This document shows, piece by piece, positions 33,896 through 43,269 of a stretch of DNA of 48,569 nucleotides. This DNA is from Pseudomonas tumuqii. GTDB taxonomy: Bacteria > Pseudomonadota > Gammaproteobacteria > Pseudomonadales > Pseudomonadaceae. The stretch is taken from NCBI RefSeq assembly GCF_013184545.1, contig NZ_JAAOJA010000021.1:1-48569 (forward strand), in the 5' to 3' direction. Both the position numbers and the translations under genes were made by a program. The number at the start of each line of letters is the position of its first letter. The stretch's first letter is position 1. The notes beneath the pieces were generated by a model. The model saw only the letters and a program-made list of their open reading frames with translations. It had not been told where the DNA came from and made no database searches.

Positions 33896-33928
33896 AGGAG
33901 CGGGGGGACTCGGCGTCCCCCCGCTCCT
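33896..33928. terminator. Strong 14-bp hairpin between convergent genes
   Basis: AGGAGCGGGGGGAC (33896-33909) and GTCCCCCCGCTCCT (33915-33928) are perfect complements around a 5-base loop, ending 7 bp from the rarD stop. There is no long T run, so it is either an inefficient terminator for rarD or an extragenic repeat; TAGGAG at its edge resembles other repeats in the window. Confidence 0.5.
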
Positions 33929-33934
33929 GCGGGG

Positions 33935-34828
33935 TCAGGCTTGCCCGCGCTTGCGCAGGGTCAGCCAGGCATCGACGCTGTAGAGCGCCAGGCCGGCCCA
34001 GATGCAGATAAAGGCCAGCAGCTTGCTCGGGTCGAAACGCTCGCCGAACACCGCTACCGCCAGAACCAGCACCAGGGTCGGTGCGATGTATTGCAGAAAG
34101 CCCAGGGTGGTGTAGGGCAGGTGGCGCGCGGCGGCGTTGAAGCACACCAGCGGGATCAGGGTGATGGGCCCGGCCGCGATCAACCAGAGGGCTTCGGGCG
34201 TACTCCAGAATTCGCCCTGGCTGCTCATCGCCGCCGGGTGCCAGAGCAGCCAGCCGATCGCCAATGGCAACAGCAGCCAGGTTTCCACCACCAGGCCGGG
34301 CAGCGCGGCGACCGGTGCCTGTTTGCGGATCAGACCGTAGAAGCCGAAGGTCAGCGCCAGCACCAGCGACACCCAGGGCAGGCTGCCGACCTGCCACACC
34401 TGCTGCGCGACGCCCACGGCGGCCAGGCCGACTGCCAGCCATTGCAGGCGGCGCAGGCGTTCGCCGAGCAGCAGCATGCCGAGCAGCACATTGACCAGAG
34501 GGTTGATGTAGTAGCCGAGTGCGGCTTCGAGCATGCGCTCGTTGTTCACTGCCCAGACATACACCAGCCAGTTGCTGGCGATCAGCAGGCCACAGAGCGC
34601 CAGTACGGCCAGGCGTTTGGGATTGTCATGCAGCTCGCGCAGCCAGCCCGGGTGTTTCCACACCAGCAACAGCGCAGCGCCGAAGACTGCCGACCAGAGC
34701 GCACGGTGGACGATGATTTCCAGCGCGGGGACGTTCTGGATGGCTTTGAAATACAGCGGGAACAGGCCCCAGATGATGTAGGCGGTCAGGCCGAGAATGT
34801 ACCCGCGGCGCGGGTTGGCGGTGGCCAT
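33935..34828 (-). CDS. rarD: EamA-family transporter RarD
   Basis: This 297-residue protein has ten predicted membrane helices in two EamA repeats. The N terminus RRGYILGLTAYIIWGLFPLYFKA, the block HRALWSAVF, and ALGYYINPLVNVLLGMLLLGERL are those of RarD, annotated as a chloramphenicol-sensitivity permease. True substrate unknown. It stands alone, on the minus strand. Confidence 0.92.
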   Translation of the reverse strand: MATANPRRGYILGLTAYIIWGLFPLYFKAIQNVPALEIIVHRALWSAVFGAALLLVWKHPGWLRELHDNPKRLAVLALCGLLIASNWLVYVWAVNNERMLEAALGYYINPLVNVLLGMLLLGERLRRLQWLAVGLAAVGVAQQVWQVGSLPWVSLVLALTFGFYGLIRKQAPVAALPGLVVETWLLLPLAIGWLLWHPAAMSSQGEFWSTPEALWLIAAGPITLIPLVCFNAAARHLPYTTLGFLQYIAPTLVLVLAVAVFGERFDPSKLLAFICIWAGLALYSVDAWLTLRKRGQA

Positions 34829-35000
34829 GCAGAATCCTTGCTTGGGCGGTAACGAAGGCCGTGGATTCTAGTCGCGACGCTCGACACTTGTCTGCATGCT
34901 CAGGTTTTTTCTGCCAGGAGAAAAGTGGACTTGCGTAAGAAAGGCGTTACAGCGCGCCGACGTCTCAGGGTTTACCTGTAGGAATCGGAGGACGCCAAGT

Positions 35001-35084
35001 CCTTGCTGTGGTTCGGCACTCCGACGAGACTCCTGCGGCGTCCCGGATCGCCGAGACGTCGGACCGCAGCAAGCTGGCTCCTAC
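35001..35084. repeat. Dispersed palindromic repeat, degenerate copy
   Basis: It shares TTGCTGTGGTTCGGCACTCC (and five further bases) with the copy at 19181-19205, and the right arm CAGCAAGCTGGCTCCTAC at 35067-35084. The left arm has decayed to AAGTCCTTGCTG. It is located between rarD and srkA. Confidence 0.65.
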
Positions 35085-35097
35085 AGGGCGCGGCTGC

Positions 35098-36072
35098 TCA
35101 GAACAGCCTGAGCGGCTCCTCGTCCAGCGCGGCCAATTGCTCGCGCAGCACCAGCACCTGTTCGCCCCAATAACGTTCGGTGCCGAACCAGGGGAAGCTG
35201 TGGGGGAACGCCGGGTCGTCCCAGCGGCGTGCCAGCCAGGCGCTGTAGTGCATCAGGCGCAGGGAACGCAGGCCCTCGATCAGCGGCAGTTCGCGCGGGT
35301 TGAAATCGTGGAACTCCTGGTAACCGTCCATCAGCTCGGACAGCTGGCTGAGGCGTTCATGGCGTTCGCCGGCCAGCATCATCCACAGGTCCTGCACGGC
35401 GGGACCCATGCGGCAGTCGTCGAGGTCGACCATATGGAAGGTGTCGTCGCGGCACAGCAGGTTGCCGGGGTGGCAGTCGCCATGCAGACGGATCGCCTGC
35501 ACCGGGTTGTTGGCGAACAGGGCATCGAGGCGTTTGAGCAGGTCGCGGGCCACCGACTCGTAAGCCGGCAGCAGGCTGCGCGGAATGAAGTTGCCCTCGA
35601 GCAGGGTGGCCAGCGAGGCGTGGCCGAAGTTCTCCACCTGCAGGCTTTCCCGGTGGACGAAGGGTCGCAGCGAACCGACCGCATGCAGGCGGCCGAGCAA
35701 CTGGCCGAGGCGATAGAGTTGCTCCAGATTGCCCGGCTCCGGCGCGCGGCCGCCGCGGCGCGGGAACAGGGTGAAGCGGAAACCGGCGTGCTCGAACAGG
35801 GTTTCGCCGTCGCGCACCAGCGGCGCCACCACCGGCACCTCGCACTCGGCCAGTTCGAAGGTGAAGCTGTGCTCCTCGCGAATCGCCGCGTCGGTCCAGC
35901 GTTGCGGCCGGTAGAACTTGGCGATCAGCGGCGTTTCGTCCTCGATGCCCACCTGGTAGACGCGGTTCTCGTAGCTGTTGAGCGCCAATATGCGGGCATC
36001 GCTGAGGTAGCCAATGCTTTCCACGGCATCCAGCACCAGGTCGGGGGTCAGTGCGGCAAATGGGTGGGACAT
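35098..36072 (-). CDS. srkA: Stress-response Ser/Thr kinase SrkA (YihE)
   Basis: This 324-residue protein kinase-like fold (APH/YihE family) has YENRVYQVGIEDE near residue 34, the catalytic loop HGDCHPGNLL at 197-206 and the metal-binding DLDD at 216-219. SrkA phosphorylates serine or threonine and limits death after oxidative or envelope stress in E. coli. Its length and motifs are intact. It lies 130 bp downstream of comF on the same strand. Confidence 0.92.
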   Translation of the reverse strand: MSHPFAALTPDLVLDAVESIGYLSDARILALNSYENRVYQVGIEDETPLIAKFYRPQRWTDAAIREEHSFTFELAECEVPVVAPLVRDGETLFEHAGFRFTLFPRRGGRAPEPGNLEQLYRLGQLLGRLHAVGSLRPFVHRESLQVENFGHASLATLLEGNFIPRSLLPAYESVARDLLKRLDALFANNPVQAIRLHGDCHPGNLLCRDDTFHMVDLDDCRMGPAVQDLWMMLAGERHERLSQLSELMDGYQEFHDFNPRELPLIEGLRSLRLMHYSAWLARRWDDPAFPHSFPWFGTERYWGEQVLVLREQLAALDEEPLRLF

Positions 36073-36202
36073 GGTCGGCTCCGGTCTCTGGGCCGAAGAG
36101 TGTAGCGCTTCTGCATGGCCGGGTGGCTGCTGCCGACCCTACGCGGCGATCAGCGTAGCCCCGTCGCCTGGATGCAATCCGGGGGGAGTGGCCGAGTCTG
36201 CG

Positions 36203-36937
<735 letters not shown>

Positions 36938-37016
36938 AAGGCTTCCTTAAATATGCCGGACATCCGTGTCGTGCTGGCTGACTTTAGCAGCCGCTACAAC
37001 TAACAAGGAATCACCA

Positions 37017-38072
37017 ATGAGCGCCACCACCGCTGCCCACTTGCGTCACGATTGGACCCTCACCGAGGTCAAGGCGCTCTTCGAACAACCCTTCAACGAC
37101 CTATTGTTCCAGGCGCAGACTGTGCACCGCGCGCATTTCGATGCCAACCGCGTGCAGGTCTCGACCCTGCTGTCGATCAAGACCGGCGCCTGCCCGGAAG
37201 ATTGCAAGTACTGCCCGCAGTCCGGCCACTACAACACCGGCCTGGAAAAGGAAAAACTGCTGGAAGTGCAGAAGGTGCTGGAGGCAGCCGCCGAGGCCAA
37301 GGCCATCGGTTCCACCCGCTTCTGCATGGGCGCGGCCTGGAAGCACCCGTCGGCCAAGGACATGCCCTACGTGCTGCAGATGGTCAAAGGCGTGCGCGCC
37401 ATGGGCCTGGAAACCTGCATGACCCTGGGCAAGCTCGACAAGGAGCAGACCGCGGCTCTGGCCGAGGCCGGCCTCGATTACTACAACCACAACCTGGACA
37501 CCTCGCCGGAGTTCTACGGCAACATCATCACCACCCGCACCTACGCCGAGCGCCTGGAAACCCTGGCCTACGTGCGCGATGCGGGGATGAAGATCTGCTC
37601 CGGCGGCATTCTCGGCATGGGCGAGTCGCTGGACGACCGCGCCGGCCTGCTGATCCAACTGGCCAACCTGCCGGAGCATCCCGAGTCGGTGCCGATCAAC
37701 ATGCTGGTCAAGGTCAAGGGCACGCCGCTGGCCGACGAGCAGGATGTCGACCCCTTCGACTTCATCCGCATGCTCGCCGTGGCGCGGATCATGATGCCGC
37801 AATCGCATGTGCGCCTGTCCGCCGGCCGCGAGGCGATGAACGAGCAGATGCAGGCCCTGGCCTTCTTCGCCGGCGCCAACTCGATCTTCTACGGCGAGAA
37901 GCTGCTGACCACCGCCAACCCCCAGGCCGGCAAGGACATGCAGTTGTTCGCCCGTCTCGGCATCAAGCCGGAAGAGCGCGAAGAGCACGCCGACGAAGTG
38001 CATCAGGCGGCGATCGAGCAAGCCCTGGCCGAGCAGCGTGATTCCAGCTTGTTCTATAACGCCGCGGTCTAA
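37017..38072 (+). CDS. bioB: Biotin synthase BioB
   Basis: This 351-residue radical-SAM enzyme inserts sulfur into dethiobiotin. The cluster motif CxxxCxxC is C59-C63-C66 (GACPEDCKYCPQS). Other conserved blocks are FCMGAAWKHP, YYNHNLDTSPEFY and ICSGGILGMGE; near the end is ANSIFYGEKLLTT. The start at 37017 (MSATTAAHLR) has AAGGAA upstream and fits the usual length. It is the first gene of bioBFHCD, with a BirA-type operator upstream. A palindromic repeat separates it from bioF. Confidence 0.97.
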   Translation: MSATTAAHLRHDWTLTEVKALFEQPFNDLLFQAQTVHRAHFDANRVQVSTLLSIKTGACPEDCKYCPQSGHYNTGLEKEKLLEVQKVLEAAAEAKAIGSTRFCMGAAWKHPSAKDMPYVLQMVKGVRAMGLETCMTLGKLDKEQTAALAEAGLDYYNHNLDTSPEFYGNIITTRTYAERLETLAYVRDAGMKICSGGILGMGESLDDRAGLLIQLANLPEHPESVPINMLVKVKGTPLADEQDVDPFDFIRMLAVARIMMPQSHVRLSAGREAMNEQMQALAFFAGANSIFYGEKLLTTANPQAGKDMQLFARLGIKPEEREEHADEVHQAAIEQALAEQRDSSLFYNAAV

Positions 38073-38084
38073 CCCTTTCAAACC

Positions 38085-38146
38085 TGTAGGAGCCAGCTTG
38101 CTGGCGATCTCGCTTGCCGTTGATCGCGAGCAAGCTCGCTCCTACA
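38085..38146. repeat. Palindromic repeat between bioB and bioF
   Basis: TGTAGGAGCCAGCTTGCTGG…GATC (38085-38109) pairs with GATCGCGAGCAAGCTCGCTC…TACA (38122-38146) with a few mismatches; the loop is 12 bases. It belongs to the same family as 19172 and 35001. Inside an operon it may act as a mRNA stabiliser or attenuator. Confidence 0.75.
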
Positions 38147-38164
38147 AAAGCCAACCGGGCTGCC

Positions 38165-39337
38165 ATGAGCTTCGATCTCGCCACTCGCCTCGCCGAACGC
38201 CGCGCCGCCAGTCTCTACCGGCAGCGGCCCTTGCTCGACTCGCCACAAGGGCCGCTGGTCAAGGTCGACGGCCGCGAGCTGTTGGCCTTCTGCTCCAACG
38301 ACTACCTCGGCCTGGCCAATCACCCGCAGGTGATCGAGGCGTGGCGCGCCGGCGCGCTGCGCTGGGGGGTCGGCGGCGGCGCCTCGCACCTGGTGATCGG
38401 TCACAGCACTCCCCACCACGAGCTGGAGGAGGCCCTGGCCGAATTCACCGGGCGGCCGCGAGCGCTGCTGTTTTCCACCGGCTACATGGCCAACCTCGGC
38501 GCGGTCACCGCGCTGCTGGGCCAGGGTGATACGGTGCTGGAAGACCGCCTCAATCACGCCTCCCTGCTGGATGCCGGTTTGCTCAGCGGTGCGCGCTTCT
38601 CGCGCTATCTGCACAACGATGCCGCCAGCTTGGCCAACCGCCTGGACAAGGCCGGCGGCAATACCCTGGTGGTGACCGACGGCGTGTTCAGCATGGACGG
38701 CGATCTGGCCGACCTGCCGGCGCTGTGTGCGGTGGCCAAGGCCAAGGGGGCCTGGGTGATGGTCGACGACGCCCACGGTTTCGGCCCGCTGGGCGCCACG
38801 GGCGGCGGCATCGTCGAGCATTTCGGCCTGGGCGCGGATGACGTGCAGGTACTGGTTGGCACCCTGGGCAAGGCCTTCGGCACCGCCGGCGCCTTCGTCG
38901 TCGGCAGTGAAGAACTGATCGAAACCCTGGTGCAGTTCGCCCGGCCGTATATCTACACCACCAGCCAGCCGCCGGCCCTGGCCTGCGCCACCCTGAAGAG
39001 CCTGGAATTGCTGCGCAGCGAGGATTGGCGGCGCGTGCACTTGAATGCGCTGATCAAACGCTTCCGTGAAGGTGCCCGGGCGATTGGTCTGGAGTTGATG
39101 GACAGCGCCACGCCGATCCAGCCGATCCTGATCGGTGACAGCGCTCGGGCCATGCGCTTGTCGCAACTGCTGCGCGAGCGCGGCTTGCTGGTCACCGCGA
39201 TTCGTCCGCCGACGGTGCCGGTCGGCAGTGCGCGCCTGCGCGTCACCCTGTCGGCGGCGCACAGCAGTGCCCAGCTCGAACTGCTGCTGGAGGCCTTGGC
39301 CGAGTGCTGGCCGCTACTGGAGAGCAGCGATGCGTGA
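38165..39337 (+). CDS. bioF: 8-amino-7-oxononanoate synthase BioF
   Basis: This 390-residue PLP enzyme condenses pimeloyl-ACP with alanine. FCSNDYLGLANHP, the histidine in VDDAHGFGPLG near residue 204, and the PLP lysine K236 in VGTLGKAFGTAG are visible. Start ATG 38165 (MSFDLATRL) fits homologues. The stop overlaps the bioH start by eight bases. Confidence 0.96.
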   Translation: MSFDLATRLAERRAASLYRQRPLLDSPQGPLVKVDGRELLAFCSNDYLGLANHPQVIEAWRAGALRWGVGGGASHLVIGHSTPHHELEEALAEFTGRPRALLFSTGYMANLGAVTALLGQGDTVLEDRLNHASLLDAGLLSGARFSRYLHNDAASLANRLDKAGGNTLVVTDGVFSMDGDLADLPALCAVAKAKGAWVMVDDAHGFGPLGATGGGIVEHFGLGADDVQVLVGTLGKAFGTAGAFVVGSEELIETLVQFARPYIYTTSQPPALACATLKSLELLRSEDWRRVHLNALIKRFREGARAIGLELMDSATPIQPILIGDSARAMRLSQLLRERGLLVTAIRPPTVPVGSARLRVTLSAAHSSAQLELLLEALAECWPLLESSDA

Positions 39338-40061
39338 CCACCTGATTCTGCTGCCCGGCTGGGGCCTTGGCAGTGCCCCGCTGGAACCGCTGGCCGACGC
39401 CCTGCGCGGACTCGACGCGCGCCTGCGGGTCGAGATCGAGCCCTTGCCGTTGCTGGATTCCAGCGACCCCGCCGACTGGCTGGACGAACTCGATGCGAAT
39501 CTGCCCCAGGACGCCTGGCTCGGTGGCTGGTCGCTCGGTGGCATGCTCGCCAGCGAACTGGCGGCGCGGCGCGGCGAGCGCTGCGCCGGCCTGCTGACCC
39601 TGGCCAGCAATCTGTGTTTCGTCGCCGAGCCGACCTGGCCCAGCGCGATGGCGGTTGAGACCTTCGGCGTATTTCGTCAGGGCTGCGCGGCCGATGCACG
39701 TGCCACCCTGAAGCGTTTTGCCCTGCTCTGCACCCAGGGGGCGGCGGATCCGCGCGGGCTGTCGCGACTGCTGCTGGGCGCGGCGCCGCAGGTTCATGCA
39801 GAGAGTCTGCTGGCCGGGCTGGATGTGCTGGCTGCGCTGGATACCCGCGGCGCCTTGCAGGACTTTGTCGGCCCGCAACTGCATCTGTTTGCCGGCGGCG
39901 ATGCGCTGGTGCCGCCCGCAGTGGCGGCCGCGCTGCTGGCGTTGCTGGCGGATGTCGAGGTCGGCCTGATCGACGCGGCCAGCCACGCCTTTCCGTTGGA
40001 GCGTCCCCATGAAGTGGCGGCGGCGATCCAGGCTTTCCTGCACGAGGCCGGCGATGATTGA
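39330..40061 (+). CDS. bioH: Pimeloyl-ACP methyl ester esterase BioH
   Basis: This 243-residue alpha/beta hydrolase removes the methyl group from pimeloyl-ACP methyl ester to end chain assembly. The nucleophile is S68 in GGWSLGGML; the acid is in LFAGGDALVP near residue 190; the histidine is in DAASHAFPLERP near 215. It overlaps bioF by eight bases. An inverted repeat of 23-bp arms separates it from bioC. Confidence 0.94.
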   Translation: MRDHLILLPGWGLGSAPLEPLADALRGLDARLRVEIEPLPLLDSSDPADWLDELDANLPQDAWLGGWSLGGMLASELAARRGERCAGLLTLASNLCFVAEPTWPSAMAVETFGVFRQGCAADARATLKRFALLCTQGAADPRGLSRLLLGAAPQVHAESLLAGLDVLAALDTRGALQDFVGPQLHLFAGGDALVPPAVAAALLALLADVEVGLIDAASHAFPLERPHEVAAAIQAFLHEAGDD

Positions 40062-40068
40062 CGCAACC

Positions 40069-40129
40069 CGTAGGGTGCGCTGTGCGCACCAATGGCGTCG
40101 GATCTATGGTGCGCACGGCGCACCCTACG
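40069..40129. repeat. Inverted repeat between bioH and bioC
   Basis: The arms 40069-40091 (starting CGTAGGGTGCGCTGTGCGCA) and 40107-40129 (starting TGGTGCGCACGGCGCACCCT) are 23 bp long and complementary except for one position. Loop 15 bases. It fills nearly the entire gap between the two genes. Confidence 0.85.
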
Positions 40130-40142
40130 CCGAGGTCTGGAC

Positions 40143-40946
40143 ATGAGCGAGCTGTTTCAAACCGGCGGCCTGCCGGACAAGCGCCAGGTGGCGGCGTCCT
40201 TTTCCCGCGCGGCCGACAGCTACGACAGCGTCGCGGCCCTGCAGCGCAAGGTCGGCAGCGCGTTGCTGGCGCGCTTGCCGGCCACTCCGAGCCCGCAACG
40301 CTGGCTCGACCTGGGCTGTGGCACCGGCCATTTCAGTCGTGCCCTGGGCGAGCGCTACGGCGCCGCCGAGGGTGTGGCCCTGGATATTGCCGAGGGCATG
40401 CTGCGCCACGCCCGGCCATTGGGCGGCGCGCAGCAGTTTGTCGTCGGCGATGCCGAGCGTCTGCCGCTGCGCGACGCGTCCTGCGACCTGCTGTTTTCCA
40501 GCCTGGCGTTGCAATGGTGTGCGGACTTTGCCGCGGTGCTCGGCGAAGCCCGGCGGGTATTGCGCCCGGGCGGGGTGCTGGCCTTCAGCAGCCTGTGCGT
40601 CGGTACCCTGCAGGAATTACGCGATAGTTGGCAGGCGGTGGACGGCTTCGTCCACGTCAACCGCTTCCGCCGCTTCGGCGATTACCGGCAGCTCTGCGCG
40701 GGCAGCGGCCTGCAGGTGCTCAGCCTGGAAACCCAGGCCGAGGTGCTGCACTACCCCGATCTGCGCAGTCTGACCCATGAACTCAAGGCATTGGGCGCGC
40801 ACAACCTCAACCTCGGTCGCCCGGGCGGCCTCACCGGGCGGGCGCGCATGCTGGCACTGCTTGCCGGCTACGAGCGATTCCGCCAGGCGCAAGGACTGCC
40901 GGCGAGCTATCAGGTGGTCTACGGCATTTTGCGCAAAGAGAATTGA
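40143..40946 (+). CDS. bioC: Malonyl-ACP O-methyltransferase BioC
   Basis: This 267-residue SAM-dependent methyltransferase caps malonyl-ACP so that fatty-acid enzymes can make pimelate. The N terminus DKRQVAASFSRAADSYDSVAALQ is diagnostic for BioC. SAM motif I LDLGCGTG is at residues 55-62; the LFSSLALQWCADF block follows near 121. The start at 40143 (MSELFQTGGL) was chosen over the upstream repeat-derived frame. bioD starts 1 bp after its stop codon. Confidence 0.95.
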   Translation: MSELFQTGGLPDKRQVAASFSRAADSYDSVAALQRKVGSALLARLPATPSPQRWLDLGCGTGHFSRALGERYGAAEGVALDIAEGMLRHARPLGGAQQFVVGDAERLPLRDASCDLLFSSLALQWCADFAAVLGEARRVLRPGGVLAFSSLCVGTLQELRDSWQAVDGFVHVNRFRRFGDYRQLCAGSGLQVLSLETQAEVLHYPDLRSLTHELKALGAHNLNLGRPGGLTGRARMLALLAGYERFRQAQGLPASYQVVYGILRKEN

Positions 40947-40947
40947 G

Positions 40948-41637
40948 ATGACTGCAGCCTTCTTCGTCACCGGCACCGACACCGAAGTCGGCAAGACCAC
41001 TATTGCCGCCGGCTTGCTGCATGCCGCGCGCATGGCCGGGCTGTCGACTGCCGCCGCCAAACCGGTAGCCTCCGGTTGCAGCAAGACGCCCGCCGGCCTG
41101 CGCAACGGCGACGCCCTGGCCCTGCTTGGCGAATGCAGCCTGGCGCTGCGCTACGAGGAGGTCAATCCACTGGCCTTTGCCCCCGCTATCGCCCCGCATC
41201 TGGCGGCGCGCGAGGCCGGCGTGCTGCTGGATCTGGACGCGCTGCGCGGGCCGGTGCAGGCGATTCTCGACAAGGGCGCGGATTTCACCGTGGTCGAAGG
41301 CGCTGGCGGCTGGCGCGTGCCGCTGGCCGGTCAGGCCGCGTTGTCGGATCTGGCGATCAGCCTGGATCTGCCGGTGATTCTGGTGGTCGGGGTGCGCCTG
41401 GGTTGCATCAATCACGCCGTGCTGACCGCCGAGGCGATTGCCCGCGACGGCCTGACCCTGGCCGGCTGGGTGGCCAACGTGGTCGATCCCAAGACGTCGC
41501 GTCTGGAGGAGAACCTGGCGACCCTCGCCGAGCGCTTGCCGGCGCCTTGTCTGGGGCGGGTGCCGCGCCTGGCGAAGGCGACGCCGGCGGCGGTGGCGGA
41601 GCGTCTCGATCTGGCGCTGCTGGGGCTGGAGCTATAA
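40948..41637 (+). CDS. bioD: Dethiobiotin synthetase BioD
   Basis: This 229-residue enzyme makes dethiobiotin from DAPA, CO2 and ATP. The P loop GTDTEVGKTT is at residues 9-18; AAAKPVASGC near 38 and VVEGAGGWRVPL near 115 are typical. It is the last gene of the biotin operon. bioA is not in this window, as is usual in pseudomonads. Confidence 0.96.
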   Translation: MTAAFFVTGTDTEVGKTTIAAGLLHAARMAGLSTAAAKPVASGCSKTPAGLRNGDALALLGECSLALRYEEVNPLAFAPAIAPHLAAREAGVLLDLDALRGPVQAILDKGADFTVVEGAGGWRVPLAGQAALSDLAISLDLPVILVVGVRLGCINHAVLTAEAIARDGLTLAGWVANVVDPKTSRLEENLATLAERLPAPCLGRVPRLAKATPAAVAERLDLALLGLEL

Positions 41638-41733
41638 GCACGTCACCCGCCATAGCCGTTTGCCAGTACGTGTCAGGCGCATTTTCTGCTTCAATGCAGG
41701 GCATCGATGGAGTTCACCTGCGGGAGCTGGTTT

Positions 41734-42033
41734 ATGGAAATCTCCGCTAACGCCTTCAGTTCAGGCATCAGCACCATTCAGTCGGGGCAACGCCGCGTCG
41801 ATCAGGCCGCCGCCGAGATCGCCAGCAGTACCGTCGCCGCGCCGTCACAGTCGGCGCAGACGCCCGCGCCGAATCAAGTCAATCCAGCGCCCGAGGCGGC
41901 CGGACAAGGCCGTGCGGACCTGGCTGAGAGCCTGGTGGCGTTGCGTGTAGGCCAGCACGAGGCGCAAGCCGGTGCGCGCGTGGTGCGTACCGCCGACGAA
42001 GTACTGGGCACGCTGATCGATACCAAGGCCTGA
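41734..42033 (+). CDS. Flagellar-rod-like mini-protein
   Basis: This 99-residue protein's two ends resemble the terminal helices of flagellar rod/hook proteins. The N-terminal ANAFSSGISTIQSGQRRVDQAAAEIAS recalls the 'SG..A.Q..LD..A.NIAN' segment. The C-terminal LAESLVALRVGQHEAQAGARVVRTADEVLGTLID recalls the 'VN…L..A…Y.AN..V..T.DEML..L' segment of FlgC or FlgE. The whole middle of a rod protein is replaced by a short Ala/Pro/Gln linker (residues 30-60). GGGAG precedes the start. Function is unknown. It lies just before a predicted metalloprotease gene. Confidence 0.65.
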   Translation: MEISANAFSSGISTIQSGQRRVDQAAAEIASSTVAAPSQSAQTPAPNQVNPAPEAAGQGRADLAESLVALRVGQHEAQAGARVVRTADEVLGTLIDTKA

Positions 42034-42087
42034 GGGTCCCCGGTCGCTGACGCGGGCTACAACACATGCGCGACAAGGAGGTACGGC

Positions 42088-42843
42088 ATGCAGATCGGCG
42101 CGGTATCAAGCTATCTTGCGCCTGCAGCGTCGTCACTGCCGGTTCGGCCGGTTGCGTCGGCCGCCTCGGCCCTGACCCGCGCCGCCCTGGCGCCTGCCAG
42201 GCCTTCCCCCGCCCCCAACGATGCACGAGCCGCGTCTGCCCGCGAAGAGGCGGATCGGTCCTCCGAATCCTCGACCCAGTCCGCTGGCAAGCAGGACAAG
42301 GCCGAAACCAGCCCACAGCAACAGCGCCTCGAGCAACTGGAAATCGCCGAACTGGCCACTCGCGACCGCGACGTGCGCGCCCACGAACAGGCCCATGCGG
42401 CGGTCGGCGGCAGCTATGCCGGCGCCCCGAGCTACACCTACACGCACGGCCCGGATGGCCAGCGCTATGCCGTAGCGGGTGAGGTCAGTATCGACACCAG
42501 CGCCGTGGCGAACGATCCGCAAGCCACCCTGAGCAAGATGGAGATCATCGTGCGCGCGGCCCTGGCGCCGGCCGAACCCTCCGCCCAGGATCTGCATATA
42601 GCGGCGCAAGCCCAGGCACAGATGGTGCAGGCGCGTGTCGAACTGGCCGAACTGCGACTCGGTGAAACCGCAGCAGGGCCAGCCGAGCGCGCACAACCGA
42701 GCGAGGCGGCCGAGCCTGCGTCGCGCGGCGACGATCCTGAGGCGTCACGCCAATCGTCGCATTCGTCTGCAGCCGATCTCGATCTGTATCGGCGCACCGC
42801 CGCATTGCCGGACTCTGCGCCGCTGATCGACCTGCTGGGCTGA
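42088..42843 (+). CDS. SprA-related putative zinc metalloprotease (CJM1_0395 family)
   Basis: This 251-residue protein has a low-complexity Ala/Ser/Pro N terminus (residues 10-75). The SprA-related core carries the HExxH zinc site H99-E100-Q-A-H103 in VRAHEQAHAAVGG, followed by SYTYTHGPDGQRYAVAGEVSIDTSAV. The last 50 residues are again disordered. The family is called a putative metalloprotease; I know no confirmed substrate. AAGGAGG stands in front of the ATG. There is no signal peptide. It follows the flagellar-rod-like gene by 54 bp, and the two may work together. Confidence 0.82.
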   Translation: MQIGAVSSYLAPAASSLPVRPVASAASALTRAALAPARPSPAPNDARAASAREEADRSSESSTQSAGKQDKAETSPQQQRLEQLEIAELATRDRDVRAHEQAHAAVGGSYAGAPSYTYTHGPDGQRYAVAGEVSIDTSAVANDPQATLSKMEIIVRAALAPAEPSAQDLHIAAQAQAQMVQARVELAELRLGETAAGPAERAQPSEAAEPASRGDDPEASRQSSHSSAADLDLYRRTAALPDSAPLIDLLG

Positions 42844-42846
42844 GCG

Positions 42847-43090
42847 GTTGCGAAAAACGCTCGTCCACTGCGACCGGCTCCAGGCGCCCTGGCTCCAACC
42901 AATTTCCTCGAGTGATCCGCGACCCGCAGGGTGTCACTCGCCGCAGGCAGTGCACCATGGTTGCCCGGCGCCGCACAACGCTGGCGGGTTGTCGCTGCGA
43001 ATGGAACGGAACGCCGACTGGACCGTCCCACGTGCTGCGCCTGATCGCGAACGCCCGGAGGCGGCCCGGCAACGGCGCTTGGTATTTGCC
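42847..43090. repeat. Dispersed repeat, long form (two arms, about 160-bp spacer)
   Basis: Arm A (42847-42886) contains AAAAACGCTCG and CGACCGGCTCCAGGCG. Arm B (43047-43090) contains CGCCCGGAGGCGGCC and GGTATTTG. Both match the arms at 8156-8194 and 8214-8258 at most positions. The extra internal 140 or so bases are not found at 8.2 kb. Confidence 0.6.
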
Positions 43091-43118
43091 CAACCTCCGA
43101 TCGCCGGTCCCGCGGCGC

Positions 43119-43163
43119 TTGACAAGGCGGGGGCGTAAACGTATGTTTCAAACAGTTGTTTGA
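43119..43163 (+). promoter_or_regulatory. Sigma-70-type promoter with PsrA-type operator
   Basis: TTGACA (43119-43124), a 17-bp gap and TATGTT (43142-43147) form a good -35/-10 pair. Immediately downstream, TCAAACAGTTGTTTGA (43148-43163) is a perfect 7-2-7 palindrome and fits the PsrA motif (C/G)AAAC-N4-GTTT(G/C). PsrA is the fatty-acid-responsive TetR regulator of beta-oxidation in pseudomonads, so repression until fatty acids are present is likely. Confidence 0.7.
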
Positions 43164-43269
43164 TTGCTTGGCGGTCAAGACGTTGCCAGGCAGTCGGGAG
43201 CGATCCTCCAAACGACCGCTTATTCGGTCACCCAAACACACTAAGAGTCCACCGCAGAGGTTAACCGCT

